Shown: positions 20,906 through 30,814, numbered from the stretch's first letter. The stretch: DNA of 64,000 nt from CAVPCZ01 sp963702445 (GCA_963702445.1 CAVPCZ010000016.1:372001-436000), one strand, 5' to 3'. Made by a program: numbers and translations. Notes: a model not told the origin generated them from the sequence alone.

Positions 20906-21391
20906 CTATCCGCCCGCGCCGGGGGCAGGAGGAGCCTTGTCAGAATTCCAGGTTTCGACTTTGACCTTCCAGGAACCGTCTTTGGCTTGCTGGTACACAG
21001 TAACATATTTCCCGGCATCAGTCATCTGACCCATCGGAGGCATTTCGAATGTCATCGTGTACGTTCCGATCTCGTATGCATACTCGCCGCTGACGTTGAC
21101 CTCCATCGTCGTGAAGTCAACCTTCGTGAATTTCATACCCGACCCCATCATCCGGGTATACTCCTCCTTGATGGCCTGTTTGCCTTTGGCCATCGGCATG
21201 AATTCCGGCATGGAGACGGCATCATCCGTATAGTTCGCCAACGTCGTATCCCATGTGCCGGCCACCATATCCTGCTCCGATTTTGCCGTCATCGCTTCGA
21301 TGGCCTTGCGCACCTCTGCCACATCCGGGGGCTTCGGGGCGCAGGAAACCAGAACCAGCCCGAGGAGCAAGAGGGGAATGAGTCTTTTCAT
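20906..21391 (-). CDS. SnoaL/DUF4440-like lipoprotein
   Basis: 161 residues. An N-terminal lipoprotein signal (RLIPLLLLGLVLVSCAPKPP) has a clear lipobox at LVSC. The mature part is a nuclear-transport-factor-2-like domain of the DUF4440/SnoaL type: AIEAMTAKSEQDMVAGTWD, LANYTDDAVSMPEFMPMAKG, and the C-terminal strand GKYVTVYQQAKDGSWKVKVE. These small domains bind ligands or have diverse catalytic roles; the ligand is unknown. It has its own strong promoter and lies 105 bp upstream of the DUF6599 gene. Confidence 0.85.
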   Translation of the reverse strand: MKRLIPLLLLGLVLVSCAPKPPDVAEVRKAIEAMTAKSEQDMVAGTWDTTLANYTDDAVSMPEFMPMAKGKQAIKEEYTRMMGSGMKFTKVDFTTMEVNVSGEYAYEIGTYTMTFEMPPMGQMTDAGKYVTVYQQAKDGSWKVKVETWNSDKAPPAPGAGG

Positions 21392-21455
21392 AGTGTCTCC
21401 GCTTATTGTGAATGGGCCGGCCCATCGGGCCGGGGGTGTGAAAACGATGTGCGAA

Positions 21456-21484
21456 AATGTACCAATACGGGGAGTCCCTGTCAA
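21456..21484 (-). promoter_or_regulatory. Promoter of the SnoaL-like lipoprotein gene
   Basis: Minus-strand TTGACA (21479-21484) and TACATT (21456-21461), spacer exactly 17 bp; the predicted start site is about 58 nt upstream of the ATG. It is back-to-back with the M14 promoter, the two -35 boxes being 22 bp apart. Confidence 0.7.
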
Positions 21485-21506
21485 GGGGGCATGGGCGGGG
21501 AGATTC

Positions 21507-21535
21507 TTGACTCTCTCCCGGGTGGTCCCTATCTT
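21507..21535 (+). promoter_or_regulatory. Promoter of the M14 carboxypeptidase-DUF5703 operon
   Basis: TTGACT (21507-21512) and TATCTT (21530-21535) with a 17-bp spacer; the predicted start site is about 41 nt before the ATG at 21583. Confidence 0.65.
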
Positions 21536-21582
21536 GTTCCACCCAACGGCTCGCAACAGAACCCACCCAACAGGACACCCCC

Positions 21583-23068
21583 ATGCGCGGACGGCATTTC
21601 GTGCTCTTTTTTACCATTATCATTCATGCATCACTTCTCTCCGCCCAGCCTGCCGTGCGCCGCACGCAACTGGTCCGCATCGACAATGTGAAACCCGAAG
21701 CGCTCCTGAAACTGAAATTCCTCGAATTCGACGAATACGACTACCGCAGCATTGTCTCCATGGTGCGTGATACCGCCTTCGTGCTCGTCACGCCCGCGGA
21801 GCACCTCCTCCTGCGCGAACGCGGCTTTGAGCCGGTAACCGTCATGAAAGATACCAGTGAGCTCACACTGATACGGCGCGCCATGTATGGTCCGAGCCTC
21901 CGGCTGGAAAAGCCGTACCATACATACGCGGAAATCATCCGCGAGATTGAAGATTTGCAGAAAACCTTTCCCTCCCTTCTCCGGCTTTCCCGGATTGGCA
22001 CGACGACCCGGAGCCGTCAGCCGATCTATGCGGCACGAATCTCCCGCGAGGTGAAACAACCCGACAACCGTCCCGCAATCCTGATCGATGGCTGTCACCA
22101 CAGCAATGAGGTGCTTGGCGCCGAAATCTCTCTGGCGGCAATCCACGAGCTCGTTGAACAGTACGGCAAGGATCCGGACATTACGCGATGGGTGGACATG
22201 TTCCGCATCTATATCGTCCCGGTGGTGAATGTGGATGGCCATGATGTGGTGACATCCGGAGAAGATCCGCGCTGGAGAAAGAATACGCGCGATACGGACG
22301 GAAACGGCGTGCTGAACTACCCGGATGGAGTGGACATCAACAGAAACTACGACTTCAACTGGGCACACGGCGGAAGCGGGGAACCAAGCAGCGGCCGGTA
22401 CCGCGGACCGTTCCCCTTCTCTGAATCGGAACCACGCGCGATTGCCGAACTCGCGCAACAGCAGCGCTTCATTCTCTCCGTCACCTACCACAGTCAGGGC
22501 GAGGTGATTTACTATCCCTGGGACTGGAGCGGGCGGAAGGCGCCGGATGACGCCCTCCTGACAGAAATCGCCCGGGGCCTGGCAGGGAGCATCACCACAA
22601 TGAAGGGCGATACAAGCTACAAAGCGGAGTATGGCGCCGGCCTCGTCGGCCAGTCGTACCCCTGGCTCTACGGGGCTCTGGGGACGTTCGACTTCGTGGT
22701 GGAGACCGGCAAGGGGGCGAGCATCTTTGCCCCCTACGAAGTCGACGGGATTGTGCGTGCGAACCTGAAGGGGATCCGCTATATGCTCCGCCGCGCGGAG
22801 GGACCCGGCGTGACCGTGCAGGTGACCGATGCCGCCACCGGTGCCCCGCTGGAAGCCGTCGTCTGGTTTCCCTCCATCGAAACCGAAGATCTCAACCGTC
22901 GCACAAGTCAACCCGCAAACGGGCATTCTGCACCGGCTCCTTCGGCCGGGATCATATCCGGTTATCGTTTCGAAACCCGGCTACGAGACGAGTGTACTGC
23001 CCGCCGTGACTCCAGGCGAAAAGGGATGGACAACGATCGATGTGAAATTGAGGAAGACAGGCAAATGA
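21583..23068 (+). CDS. M14-family zinc carboxypeptidase, secreted (one indel near 22905)
   Basis: About 494 residues. Signal peptide (VLFFTIIIHASLLSAQ), a propeptide-like region, then the M14 catalytic domain: zinc ligands HSNE in IDGCHHSNEVLGAE and His in LSVTYHSQGEVIYYP, the substrate-binding Arg/Asn of DGVDINRNYDFNW, and the catalytic Glu in FDFVVETGKG. The C-terminus is a carboxypeptidase-regulatory-like beta sandwich (VTVQVTDAATGAPLEAVVWF ... VIVSKPGYETSVL). Because of one indel near 22905, the raw frame misses the true end (LRKTGK, stop at 23068) and runs on in frame into the next gene, giving an artificial 1281-residue fusion. It removes C-terminal residues from peptides in the periplasm or outside the cell. 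Confidence 0.88.
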
Positions 23069-25428
23069 TCGTGAGAAGTGGCACGGCGCAACGAGGCAAC
23101 ATGCATGGGCGCTCCAGAGAATCAGGCTTCGCACAAGCGAGCATACTCGCTCTGTGGCTCGTCACGTTCGCCCTGTTGACGTTCTGCCAGCGCGCAGCGC
23201 GCGCATCCGGGAATGACACATTCTCCGCGAAGCACCAGACACTCACCTGGCATTCACCCGGAGAGAATGCCCTCGGGTCGATGCCCCTGGGCAACGGTGA
23301 CATCGGACTGAATGTGTGGGTGGAGAGATCCGGGGATATCCTGTTCTACATCGCCAAATCCGATGCATGGTGTGAAAACGGACGTCTGCTGAAGCTGGGA
23401 CGGGTCCGCATCACGCTCTCCCCCAACCCTTTCGCAGACTCCGGTTCCTTCAAACAGGAGTTGAACCTGCGCGAAGGGACTATAGGCATCTCCGCGGGAA
23501 GGGGGAAGAACGCATCGCGTCTCCTCCTCTGGGTGGATGCCGGTAACCCGGCCATCGTCACGGAGATCGAGAGCGCGGTCCCGACCTCCGTCCGCCTGAA
23601 GCTTGAACTCTGGCGCACGCAGCGCAGGGAGATCACCAGCGCGGATGAGGCCGCGTCCGCCTACGGTCTGCATGGCGAGGGCGCGCCCCCGATATTCGTC
23701 GAACCGGACTCGATCCTGCCGCACGGCCCCAACCGGCTTGTCTGGTATCATCGGAATCACCGGTCGGTCTGGAAAAGCAACCTCTCACTCCAGGAACTCG
23801 ATGGTGGAACGCCCGCTCAGGCCGATCCCCTTCTTCACAGGACTTTCGGCGGAATGATTGAGGGGGACGGGTTCAAAGCGATTGCCGATACGATTCTCCA
23901 GAGCAAACAACCGCAACGACGGTCGAACCTTCTTATCCGTCTCCTTACCACAACAGACCTGACTCCGGAGCAGTGGCTCTCCGAAACCGGCCGCGGCATC
24001 GCAGAAACCCGCTCTGTGCCGCTCGCACGGAGATTTGCCTCACACCGGAAGTGGTGGCAGAACTTCTGGAAGCGGAGCAGCATCATTGTTTCTTCTCCGG
24101 ATAGTGCAGTCCACCGCGTCGCGGAAACGGTCACCCGCGGCTACATGCTGCAACGGTTCATGAATGCATGCGGGGGACGGGGCGCTTTTCCAATCAAGTT
24201 TAACGGGTCCCTCTTTACCGTAGACACCTATGACCGGCCTGATACGACGAAGAGATTCGATGCCGACTACCGCCTCTGGGGCGGCCCGTACTGGTTTCAG
24301 AATACCCGGCTGGCATACTGGCCGATGCTTGCGGCCGGAGACGCCGATCTGATGACCCCGCTCTTCAGCATGTACACCGGCGTCCTCCCCCTGCGCAGAC
24401 ACGCAACGCAGCACTACTACGGACATGCCGGCGCATTCTTTCCGGAGGTGATGAACTTCTGGGGGACATATACCGATGGGAACTACGGGCGTGACCGTGC
24501 CGGGAAGCCTCCAGGACTGACGGACAACCGGTACATACGGTACTACTGGACGGCCGGGCTTGAGCTTTCCCTGATGATGCTGGACTATGCCGACTTCACC
24601 GGGAGCAATACCTTTGCACGTGATACGCTTCTGCCGCTCGCGTCTGAAGTCCTGACATTCTTCGATCTCCACTGGCCGCGGGACACCACCGGCAGGATTC
24701 GTTTCGAACCGGCCCAGGCCCTCGAGACGTACCATCGCGCCGTGAATCCCATGCCCGATGTGGCCGGAATACGCGCTGTTGCCCAACGCATGCTCGCCCT
24801 GCCGCACACACTCACCTCCCCGGCGCAGCGTGCACAATGGAATCGCCTGCTTGCTTCATTGCCCCCTCTCCCGATCCGGGTTGTCGGCGCGGACACGTTG
24901 CTTGCGCCGGGAGCGGAATACACAGAGCTGGCCAACATTGAGAACCCGGAACTCTACGCGATCTTTCCCTTCCGGCTTTTCGGGCTCGGCAAACCCGACC
25001 TGGAGAAAGGACGACGCACGTACCGGTACCGGCTCCACACGATGAACGGCGGATGGCAGCAGCATGCCATTCAGGCGGCGTCTCTCGGGCTCGCAGACGA
25101 GGCAGGGCGGCTTGTTGCGGAGAACTTCGGGAAATCCGACAGCCTCTGCCGGTTCCCCGCATTCTGGGGACCGAATTACGACTGGACTCCGGACCAGGAT
25201 CACGGTTCGGTGGCCATGATCGCGCTGCAGCACATGCTCCTGCAGCACGACGGGAAAAGACTCCTGCTCCTTCCGGCCTGGCCCCGCGAGTGGGACGTGG
25301 ACTTCCGGCTGCATGGTCCCCATCGTACAACAATCGAATGCAGCGTGCGCGGAGGCAAGGTGCTGAAATTGCACGTCACTCCGGAAAACCGGCGCAGGGA
25401 TGTCCTGACCTTCCTTCCTTCAGAATAG
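23065..25428 (+). CDS. DUF5703 glycoside hydrolase-like protein, secreted
   Basis: 787 residues. The ATG overlaps the true stop of the M14 gene (ATGA). A hydrophobic stretch around residues 28-52 (ASILALWLVTFALLTFCQRA) is the signal sequence; the ATG at 23101 would give a more usual signal length. The N-terminal domain is DUF5703 (LTWHSPGENALGSMPLGNGD, GDILFYIAKSDAWCENGRLL, LGRVRITLSPNPF). The remainder is an (alpha/alpha)6-barrel reminiscent of families GH65/GH95 (FPIKFNGSLFTVD, YRLWGGPYWFQNTR, FFPEVMNFWGTYT, ending with a small beta domain WDVDFRLHGPHRTT). Substrate unknown; the barrel suggests an alpha-linked, possibly fucosylated glycan. Convergent with the ABC operon. Confidence 0.82.
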   Translation: MIVRSGTAQRGNMHGRSRESGFAQASILALWLVTFALLTFCQRAARASGNDTFSAKHQTLTWHSPGENALGSMPLGNGDIGLNVWVERSGDILFYIAKSDAWCENGRLLKLGRVRITLSPNPFADSGSFKQELNLREGTIGISAGRGKNASRLLLWVDAGNPAIVTEIESAVPTSVRLKLELWRTQRREITSADEAASAYGLHGEGAPPIFVEPDSILPHGPNRLVWYHRNHRSVWKSNLSLQELDGGTPAQADPLLHRTFGGMIEGDGFKAIADTILQSKQPQRRSNLLIRLLTTTDLTPEQWLSETGRGIAETRSVPLARRFASHRKWWQNFWKRSSIIVSSPDSAVHRVAETVTRGYMLQRFMNACGGRGAFPIKFNGSLFTVDTYDRPDTTKRFDADYRLWGGPYWFQNTRLAYWPMLAAGDADLMTPLFSMYTGVLPLRRHATQHYYGHAGAFFPEVMNFWGTYTDGNYGRDRAGKPPGLTDNRYIRYYWTAGLELSLMMLDYADFTGSNTFARDTLLPLASEVLTFFDLHWPRDTTGRIRFEPAQALETYHRAVNPMPDVAGIRAVAQRMLALPHTLTSPAQRAQWNRLLASLPPLPIRVVGADTLLAPGAEYTELANIENPELYAIFPFRLFGLGKPDLEKGRRTYRYRLHTMNGGWQQHAIQAASLGLADEAGRLVAENFGKSDSLCRFPAFWGPNYDWTPDQDHGSVAMIALQHMLLQHDGKRLLLLPAWPREWDVDFRLHGPHRTTIECSVRGGKVLKLHVTPENRRRDVLTFLPSE

Positions 25429-25536
25429 TGCGGCACGGTCACCCACATCTGCACGGCTCCTGATTTCCCGCCCTGTTGAATCATGCCCGCGCTGGAAACC
25501 CCGCGCCGCTCACCCGTCACCCATGATCATTGAGGC

Positions 25537-25585
25537 CGCATGCCGTCGCGCTACGAACGTCGTTTGCGCATGCCGTCGATCTACG
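25537..25585. repeat. Short direct repeat in a convergent intergenic region
   Basis: Two copies of CGCATGCCGTCGNNCTACG at 25537-25555 and 25567-25585, a 30-bp period, just past the stop of the last ABC permease gene. The origin is unclear; no terminator-like hairpin with a T-tract is seen between the convergent genes. Confidence 0.45.
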
Positions 25586-25589
25586 GGCT

Positions 25590-26417
25590 TCATTCCTTGA
25601 GTCCCGTCATGGCAATCCCCTGCACAAACCACCGCTGACCGATGATGAGGAGGATAAGGATCGGCAGGACGCTCAGGACCGATCCCGCCATCAGCAGATC
25701 ATACCGTGCCGTCATCACTCCCGATTGAAGGTTCGCCAGGCCGATGGTCAACGTGGCCTTTTCCACGCTGGAAAGATAGATCACCGGACCCAGAAGATCG
25801 TTCCAGTAGGTCATGAACGTGAAGAGGGCGAGGGTTGCCAGAGCGGGTCTGGAAAGCGGAAGCACGATCGACCAGAGAATCCTGAACCTTCCGCATCCGT
25901 CCATACGCGCGGCATCCTCCAGATCGACCGGGATCGTGGAAAAGAACTGCCGCAGGAGAAACGTCCCGAAGGCGCCCCCGAAGAATGCCGGAACGATGAG
26001 CGCGTACAGCGTGTCGATCCACCCCAGGGACTTCATGATAAGAAACACCGGAATCATGGTCACCTGCGCGGGGATCATCATCGTTGCGAGAAGCACGAAG
26101 TAGAGAACGGCCTTTCCCCGGAACTTCATCCGCGCAAACGCATACGCGGCCAGCGTGCAGCTGCAGAGTTGTCCGATCGTCGCGCAGATGGCAATCGTGA
26201 AGCTGTTCAGGACCAATCTCCCCAGGGGGAGGACTTCCATGATGGCACGATAATTCCTCAGATCGATCTGTTCCGGAAGCCACAACGGCGGAATGCGGAA
26301 AATATCCTGCCGGTCCATCATGGACGTGGAGACCATCCAGAGGAACGGTCCCACCATGAGCGCCGCGATGGCGCTCAGCAGGAGGTACCGCACAACCTTC
26401 CCGGGCACCTTACCCAT
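25590..26417 (-). CDS. Carbohydrate ABC transporter permease, MalG type
   Basis: 275 residues, uninterrupted. Six membrane segments are visible starting with VVRYLLLSAIAALMVGPFLW. The EAA loop that contacts the ATPase is DLEDAARMDGCGRFRILWS-like, followed by LPLSRPALATLALFTF. It is the inner subunit pairing with the adjacent MalF-type permease, whose stop it overlaps by 8 bp. No ABC ATPase is encoded in the operon, so a shared MsmK/UgpC-like ATPase elsewhere must energise it, as is common for CUT1 systems. Last gene of the operon. Confidence 0.93.
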   Translation of the reverse strand: MGKVPGKVVRYLLLSAIAALMVGPFLWMVSTSMMDRQDIFRIPPLWLPEQIDLRNYRAIMEVLPLGRLVLNSFTIAICATIGQLCSCTLAAYAFARMKFRGKAVLYFVLLATMMIPAQVTMIPVFLIMKSLGWIDTLYALIVPAFFGGAFGTFLLRQFFSTIPVDLEDAARMDGCGRFRILWSIVLPLSRPALATLALFTFMTYWNDLLGPVIYLSSVEKATLTIGLANLQSGVMTARYDLLMAGSVLSVLPILILLIIGQRWFVQGIAMTGLKE

Positions 26418-27294
26418 AGAACACCCATCGCTTCTGGACTCTGAACTGCATCAGCGTAACCCCGAACACCACCGCAAAGAGCACGTAGGATAGCGCCGCC
26501 GCCTTTCCCATCTGAAAGAACTGAAACGCATTCTGGTAGATGTAGTAGCTCATCGTGAGCGTGGAGTTCGCCGGCCCCCCTTTGGTGAGGACGTACGTCT
26601 GTTCAAATACCTGGAAGGAATTGATAAGCGTAATGACGAGGACAAAGAAGGTGGTCGGCGAGAGCATCGGGAGCGTGATATGCCGGAATCTCTTCCAGGC
26701 ACCCGCACCGTCAATGGTTGCGGCAGAGTAGAGGTCCTGCGGGATGCTCTGCAGCCCGGCAAGGAAGATGACCATGGAGTATCCCAGACCCTTCCAGACC
26801 GTGACAATCACCATCGCGGGAAGGGCCCAGGAGGTGCTGTCCAGCCATGCCGGCCCCCTGACGCCGAAAATGGAACCCAGGAGATAGTTCAGCAGGCCGT
26901 ACTCCGGGTTGAATATCCAGCTCCAGACGAGAGCCACGGCTATCATGGAGGAGACGACCGGCAGGAAATACGCCGTGCGGAAGAAGGTGATCCCCCGCAA
27001 ACCGGTGTTTGCCACGAGCGCCAGGGCGAGGGAACCGGCCACCGAAAGCGGAACAGCCAGCAGTATGAAATAGAACGTGTTGCCAAAGACCTCCCAGAAG
27101 AGGTCGGAATGCCAGAGGCTGATATAATTGTCCAGCCAGACCCATTCGGGGGATGAGACGATGTCCCATTGTGTGAAGCTCATGAGCAGGGAAACCGCCA
27201 CCGCGCCCGCACTGAACAGGAGCAGACCGAGGATTGTCGGAAGCAGGTACAGATAGGGCTCGAGGACCCGGAAGGTTCTGGCCGGTGCGATCAT
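26410..27294 (-). CDS. Carbohydrate ABC transporter permease, MalF/UgpA type
   Basis: 294 residues. Membrane segments begin with LYLLPTILGLLLFSAGAVAV; the EAA loop reads SIPQDLYSAATIDGAGAWKR, followed by HITLPMLSPTTFFVLV. I choose MIAPARTFRV at 27294 over the longer open frame because it starts 11 bp after the stop of the enolase-superfamily gene. Pairs with the MalG-type subunit downstream and the solute-binding protein upstream (29505-30814). Confidence 0.92.
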   Translation of the reverse strand: MIAPARTFRVLEPYLYLLPTILGLLLFSAGAVAVSLLMSFTQWDIVSSPEWVWLDNYISLWHSDLFWEVFGNTFYFILLAVPLSVAGSLALALVANTGLRGITFFRTAYFLPVVSSMIAVALVWSWIFNPEYGLLNYLLGSIFGVRGPAWLDSTSWALPAMVIVTVWKGLGYSMVIFLAGLQSIPQDLYSAATIDGAGAWKRFRHITLPMLSPTTFFVLVITLINSFQVFEQTYVLTKGGPANSTLTMSYYIYQNAFQFFQMGKAAALSYVLFAVVFGVTLMQFRVQKRWVFYG

Positions 27295-27304
27295 TCCCAG
27301 TCGT

Positions 27305-28427
27305 TTACTCCCTGACGCGATACCGTTCCACTTTTTCAGGATCGGGTTCCACGCCGATCCCGGGCCTGCCGGAGAGGGGCACAACACGGTCCGGGAATTC
27401 GAGCGGACCCGCCACCATGTCGTCCTGAAGGAACTGGGGTCCGTTCAGATCGACGGGCATGGTGATGCCGAAGGCGCTGAAGACTTCTGCTCCTGCATGG
27501 AGGGCGATCCGTCCCTCGGTGAGTCCGCTGCCGAGCAGCATCAGGTCGGCGGCCAGCGCCATCTCGGCCAGCTGCCTGGCCCAGAAGATCCCGCCCACCC
27601 GGCAGAGCTTGATGACGAGTCCGTTCAGTGCGCCCAGCCGCACATGCTGCAGCAGGTCGCGGGGAGAATAGATGGATTCATCCAGCACGATGGGAATGTC
27701 GGAACGGCGGACGAGTTCCGCATAACCGGTGATATTCCCCGCGGCGAGCGGCTGTTCGATCACCTTCACGCCCAGAAGCGCCAGCTCGCGGGACAGCCTG
27801 ACCGCCCTGTTGAAATCCCACCCCTGGTTGGCATCGACCCAGACGGGCGCTCCGGCCGCAATCCGCATCACCTCCTGCATCATCTCCAGATCCGTGTCGG
27901 GATGGATTCCGGTCTTCACCTTGAATCCGTGATACCCTTTTGCCTTGCCTTCCCCGGTCTGGCGGACCGCCTCCTCAATGGAATGTGCGGAAACGACATA
28001 GCACAGAGACACCGGAGTTTCGTGCCCCCTCCCGAGCATCGCACCGATGGAGAGGCCCCGCTGCTTGCCGAGAAGATCGTGTATCGCCAGATCGACGGCC
28101 GACTTCGCGATGGGCTGCCCGATCTGGATGCCCGGAGCAATCACCGCATCCATAAGAGCGTGGAGATGGGCAACATCGCACTCGTCCTGCGCGAGAAGGG
28201 CCGGCGCGAGGTACTTGCGGATGGTGGTGACCACCGTCTCCTCGGTTTCGTAGGACCATCGATGACTCGGCCTGTGCTTCCCCCCAGCCCGTATTCCCTT
28301 CGTTGTCCATGATTTTCACAAGGATGTGCGGTGCGCCTGCGGAAGGATCGGTGGCAACGCCGCGCGAAAGCGTCAGCATCTGTGCAACGGGAAGATGAAG
28401 GGGAATCACCTCGATGGATCGAATCAT
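27305..28427 (-). CDS. Mandelate racemase/muconate lactonizing-type enolase superfamily enzyme (one indel near 28248)
   Basis: About 374 residues. The N-terminal capping domain (MIRSIEVIPLHLPVAQ, NTGWGEAQAESS) is followed by the barrel with the KxK base motif in GFKVKTG, metal ligands Asp in VWVDANQGWD, Glu in VIEQPLA, Asp in IVLDESIYS, and a second-side Lys in LVIKLCRVGG. The two opposed lysines place it in the muconate-cycloisomerase/dipeptide-epimerase-like subgroup and not among sugar-acid dehydratases of the His-Asp type. Reaction: abstraction of an alpha-proton from a carboxylate, then epimerisation, elimination or cycloisomerisation. The substrate is presumably the ligand imported by the operon. 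The break lies between GEAQAESS and VVTTIRKYLAPAL. Confidence 0.87.
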
Positions 28428-28576
28428 CTGCTCCTCACTCCGCGTCTTGTGTTGGCTGATGCAGGCTGATCTTGTGGCTGTCCGCCGGCGTTGCCTCTAT
28501 CTGCCGGGGTTGTGGCTGTCCGGCATCGTCGTCGCTGCACCCCGTTGTTTTCGCTGTGTGCGGTTCCTGCGTCCGT

Positions 28577-29498
28577 TTACGAGCTTTGCTGCCGCCGTTT
28601 CATCGCGGCATATTCCTCGGCGAACACCCGTCCGCTGAATCCCGCATCGTCCGGCAGGTGTCCAGCGACACTTCCGCTCCCCGCTCTCAGGGCGATCTTC
28701 GCGGCGATGTGCACGCGGACCGCTTCCACCGGGCCCTGCCAGTGAGTAGTCAACGTCGCTCCCCCTTCAGCAGCGAGATGAAATTCTGCAGGAAGGGCTC
28801 ATACAGCCCCTCGATGCTGACCGTCGCCGTGCGCAATCCCTGATCGGTATAGGCGCTGAGGGACCATTCGTGGAATGGCAACTGCAGATGAAGAAGCGCC
28901 ACAAATCCGTCATGATACGTCACGGCCAGCACCGGGCGCTTTGATGCGGGAGATCGCCCGCACCGATCGCACGCCGGTCCCGGCGCATCCCTGAAGCATC
29001 TCCGTCGTGTGAATGCCGTAGCTGAAGAAATCGCCCGGTCCCGCGGCCACCATGGACAGGAGGTCCTGGCGCGGTCCGATGGCCTCCCGCATTGCCGTGA
29101 CTTCTCTCGCATAACGGAGCGAGGAGCCGCCGTAGACGAGCGTGCCGTATTTCGTCTTGAAGATCCAGCAGCCGGTCGACAATCGGCCGCGGAGCCGACC
29201 ACGGGCTTGTCGATCAGCACCGGCTTCTTCGCCTTCATGAAGACGAGCGCCTTCTCGATGTGCGTGTCCCAGTTTGTCCCATGGATCATCGCCGCATCCA
29301 CATGATCGGGCATCTCCTCGAGGCGTGAACAGACAACCGGAATGTCATTCTCCCGGGCGAATGTGGCGTCGTATCCCGCCGGCCAGACGTCATGGCCGTC
29401 CCAGAGTGCCCTCACCTCGACCCGGGGATCGTTCGCAGGATGCGCGTGAATGCCTGCGGGTGGGAGGTGTCGAGGTCAACAAGTCCGATGCGAATCAT
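28577..29498 (-). CDS. Gfo/Idh/MocA-family oxidoreductase, first copy (indels near 29422, 29190, 28945, 28760)
   Basis: About 306 residues after repair. Rossmann N-terminus MIRIGLVDLDTSHPQAFTRI, the EKP-type catalytic motif as LIDKPVVGS, and the C-terminal beta-sheet domain (YGTLVYGGSSLRYAREV, GDFFSYGIHTTEMLQG, LAVTYHDGFVALLHLQLPFH, and VEAVRVHIAAKIALRAG) all fit, but they lie in different frames. The usual GxGxxG is replaced by LVDLDTSHP, a variant seen in a Gfo/Idh subfamily. It would oxidise or reduce a sugar or polyol with NAD(P). The true stop (TAA at 28577) lies past the apparent stop at 28750. The ATG is 7 bp after the solute-binding protein stop. Confidence 0.75.
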
Positions 29499-29504
29499 AG
29501 GAGG

Positions 29505-30814
29505 TCACAGGATGTGATCTATTTGTCGTACACGCGGGAAAGGACGGCGTTGATTCTCCGTTCGGCGTCGCTCGAGACATTCCTCCACCGATTTCTTCCC
29601 CTGGATCATCAGCAGCATCTCCGGTGTCAGATTGTTGTCGCGCCACTCCTGCCACCCGGGGGTGAAGAGCGGAAACGATTGCCGCCTGTTCGAGCTCGAC
29701 GAGCAGATGACGGTTGTGAGCGGGCGCGGCATCGAGCCACTCCGGCAGACTGCGTGAACCGCTTGTACGTCGGCATCATCCCGAGGTACTGGGTGTTGAG
29801 ATGCTCCACGGGGCTCTTCGTCAGTATCCAGCGAAGGAGTTCCCACGCCTCGTCGGGATGGGGCGAGTTCCGGGGAATCATGAACGCCATGGTGAAACGT
29901 CTCGACAGTCGCACGCCGTCGGGTCCCTTCGGCGGAAACGTCAGATCCCAGCGGATCGGCGTTCCCTCGAGATTCAGCGACCCCAGGGACCCGATCAGAA
30001 TCATGGCCGCCCGTTGTCCCACAAACGAATCCCAGGGATTGACGAACGATGTGGTGTTGGAGGCGATCCTGTGCTTGAGGAAGATGTCCTGGATGAAGTG
30101 AAATGCCCGGAGCGTGGCCGGTTCGTTCAGGACGGCCCGTCTCGAGTCAGCCGTCAGCGTCCGCCCCCCGAACGAATAGATCACGGTTTCGAGTCCGGTG
30201 TAATGGACATCGAAGGAAAGCCCCCACTGGTCCGGGATGCCGTCACCGTTGGCATCGACGGTCAACTGCTTCCCCACCCTGAGAAGATCGTCGTACGTCC
30301 ACGTCGTGTCCGGGTACGGCAGATCCCGCCCGGTCAAACATGTCCTTGTTGTAGAAAAGGACGGTCAATCCGAGGCATGCCGGGAAGCCGTAGAGTTCAT
30401 CCTCCCGTTGTGCCAACCCCCGCCATTCCGTGAAGGTCTCGCTGTGGAAATCCTCGACGGCGATGTCCCGGCGCACAAACGGCATCGAGATTCAACGCAT
30501 ACTGCTTGTGGATCAACTCCTGTCCGAACCAGTCCTCCGCGAACATCAGATCGGCCAGCCGGCTCCCGGAAGCGATCGACGTAAGGCTCTTGGTCACGTA
30601 CAGCGGGTAGGGGGATGTCTGCAGGATGACGCGGATGCCCGGGTGGGATTCCTCAAAGGGCTTGATGATCTCCTCTTCCCAGAGTGTCCGGTCCTTCTCC
30701 ATCCAGTGGTAGAGCGTGAGCGTGACTGGCCCCTCCGGTTGCTTCTTCCCTCCGCCGCAGGAGAGGAGGCTGAGGGCAAGCAATGCCGCAACGACCGCGA
30801 CGGAGGGCGGACAT
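29505..30814 (-). CDS. Extracellular sugar-binding lipoprotein of an ABC transporter (at least five indels)
   Basis: About 436 residues. The start ATG at 30814 overlaps the upstream stop (TGATG). The lipoprotein signal VAVVAALLALSLLSCGGG is one frame off the ATG (indel near 30800). The rest is a family 1 solute-binding protein: TLTLYHWMEKDRTLWEEEII, FEESHPGIRVILQ, LYGFPACLGLTVLFYNKDMF, TWTYDDLLRVGKQLT, GQRAAMILIGSLGSL, SPHPDEAWELLRWILTKSP. Frame changes near 30485, 30330, 29720 and 29690 separate these blocks. It delivers a carbohydrate to the two permeases encoded downstream. This is one of the most damaged genes of the window, in a stretch of high indel density. Confidence 0.85.

Noticed and set aside
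21583..25428. A single 1281-residue peptidase-glycosidase protein
   Set aside because: The true M14 C-terminus is in another frame up to 23068, and a signal sequence and ATGA overlap mark the start of a second gene.
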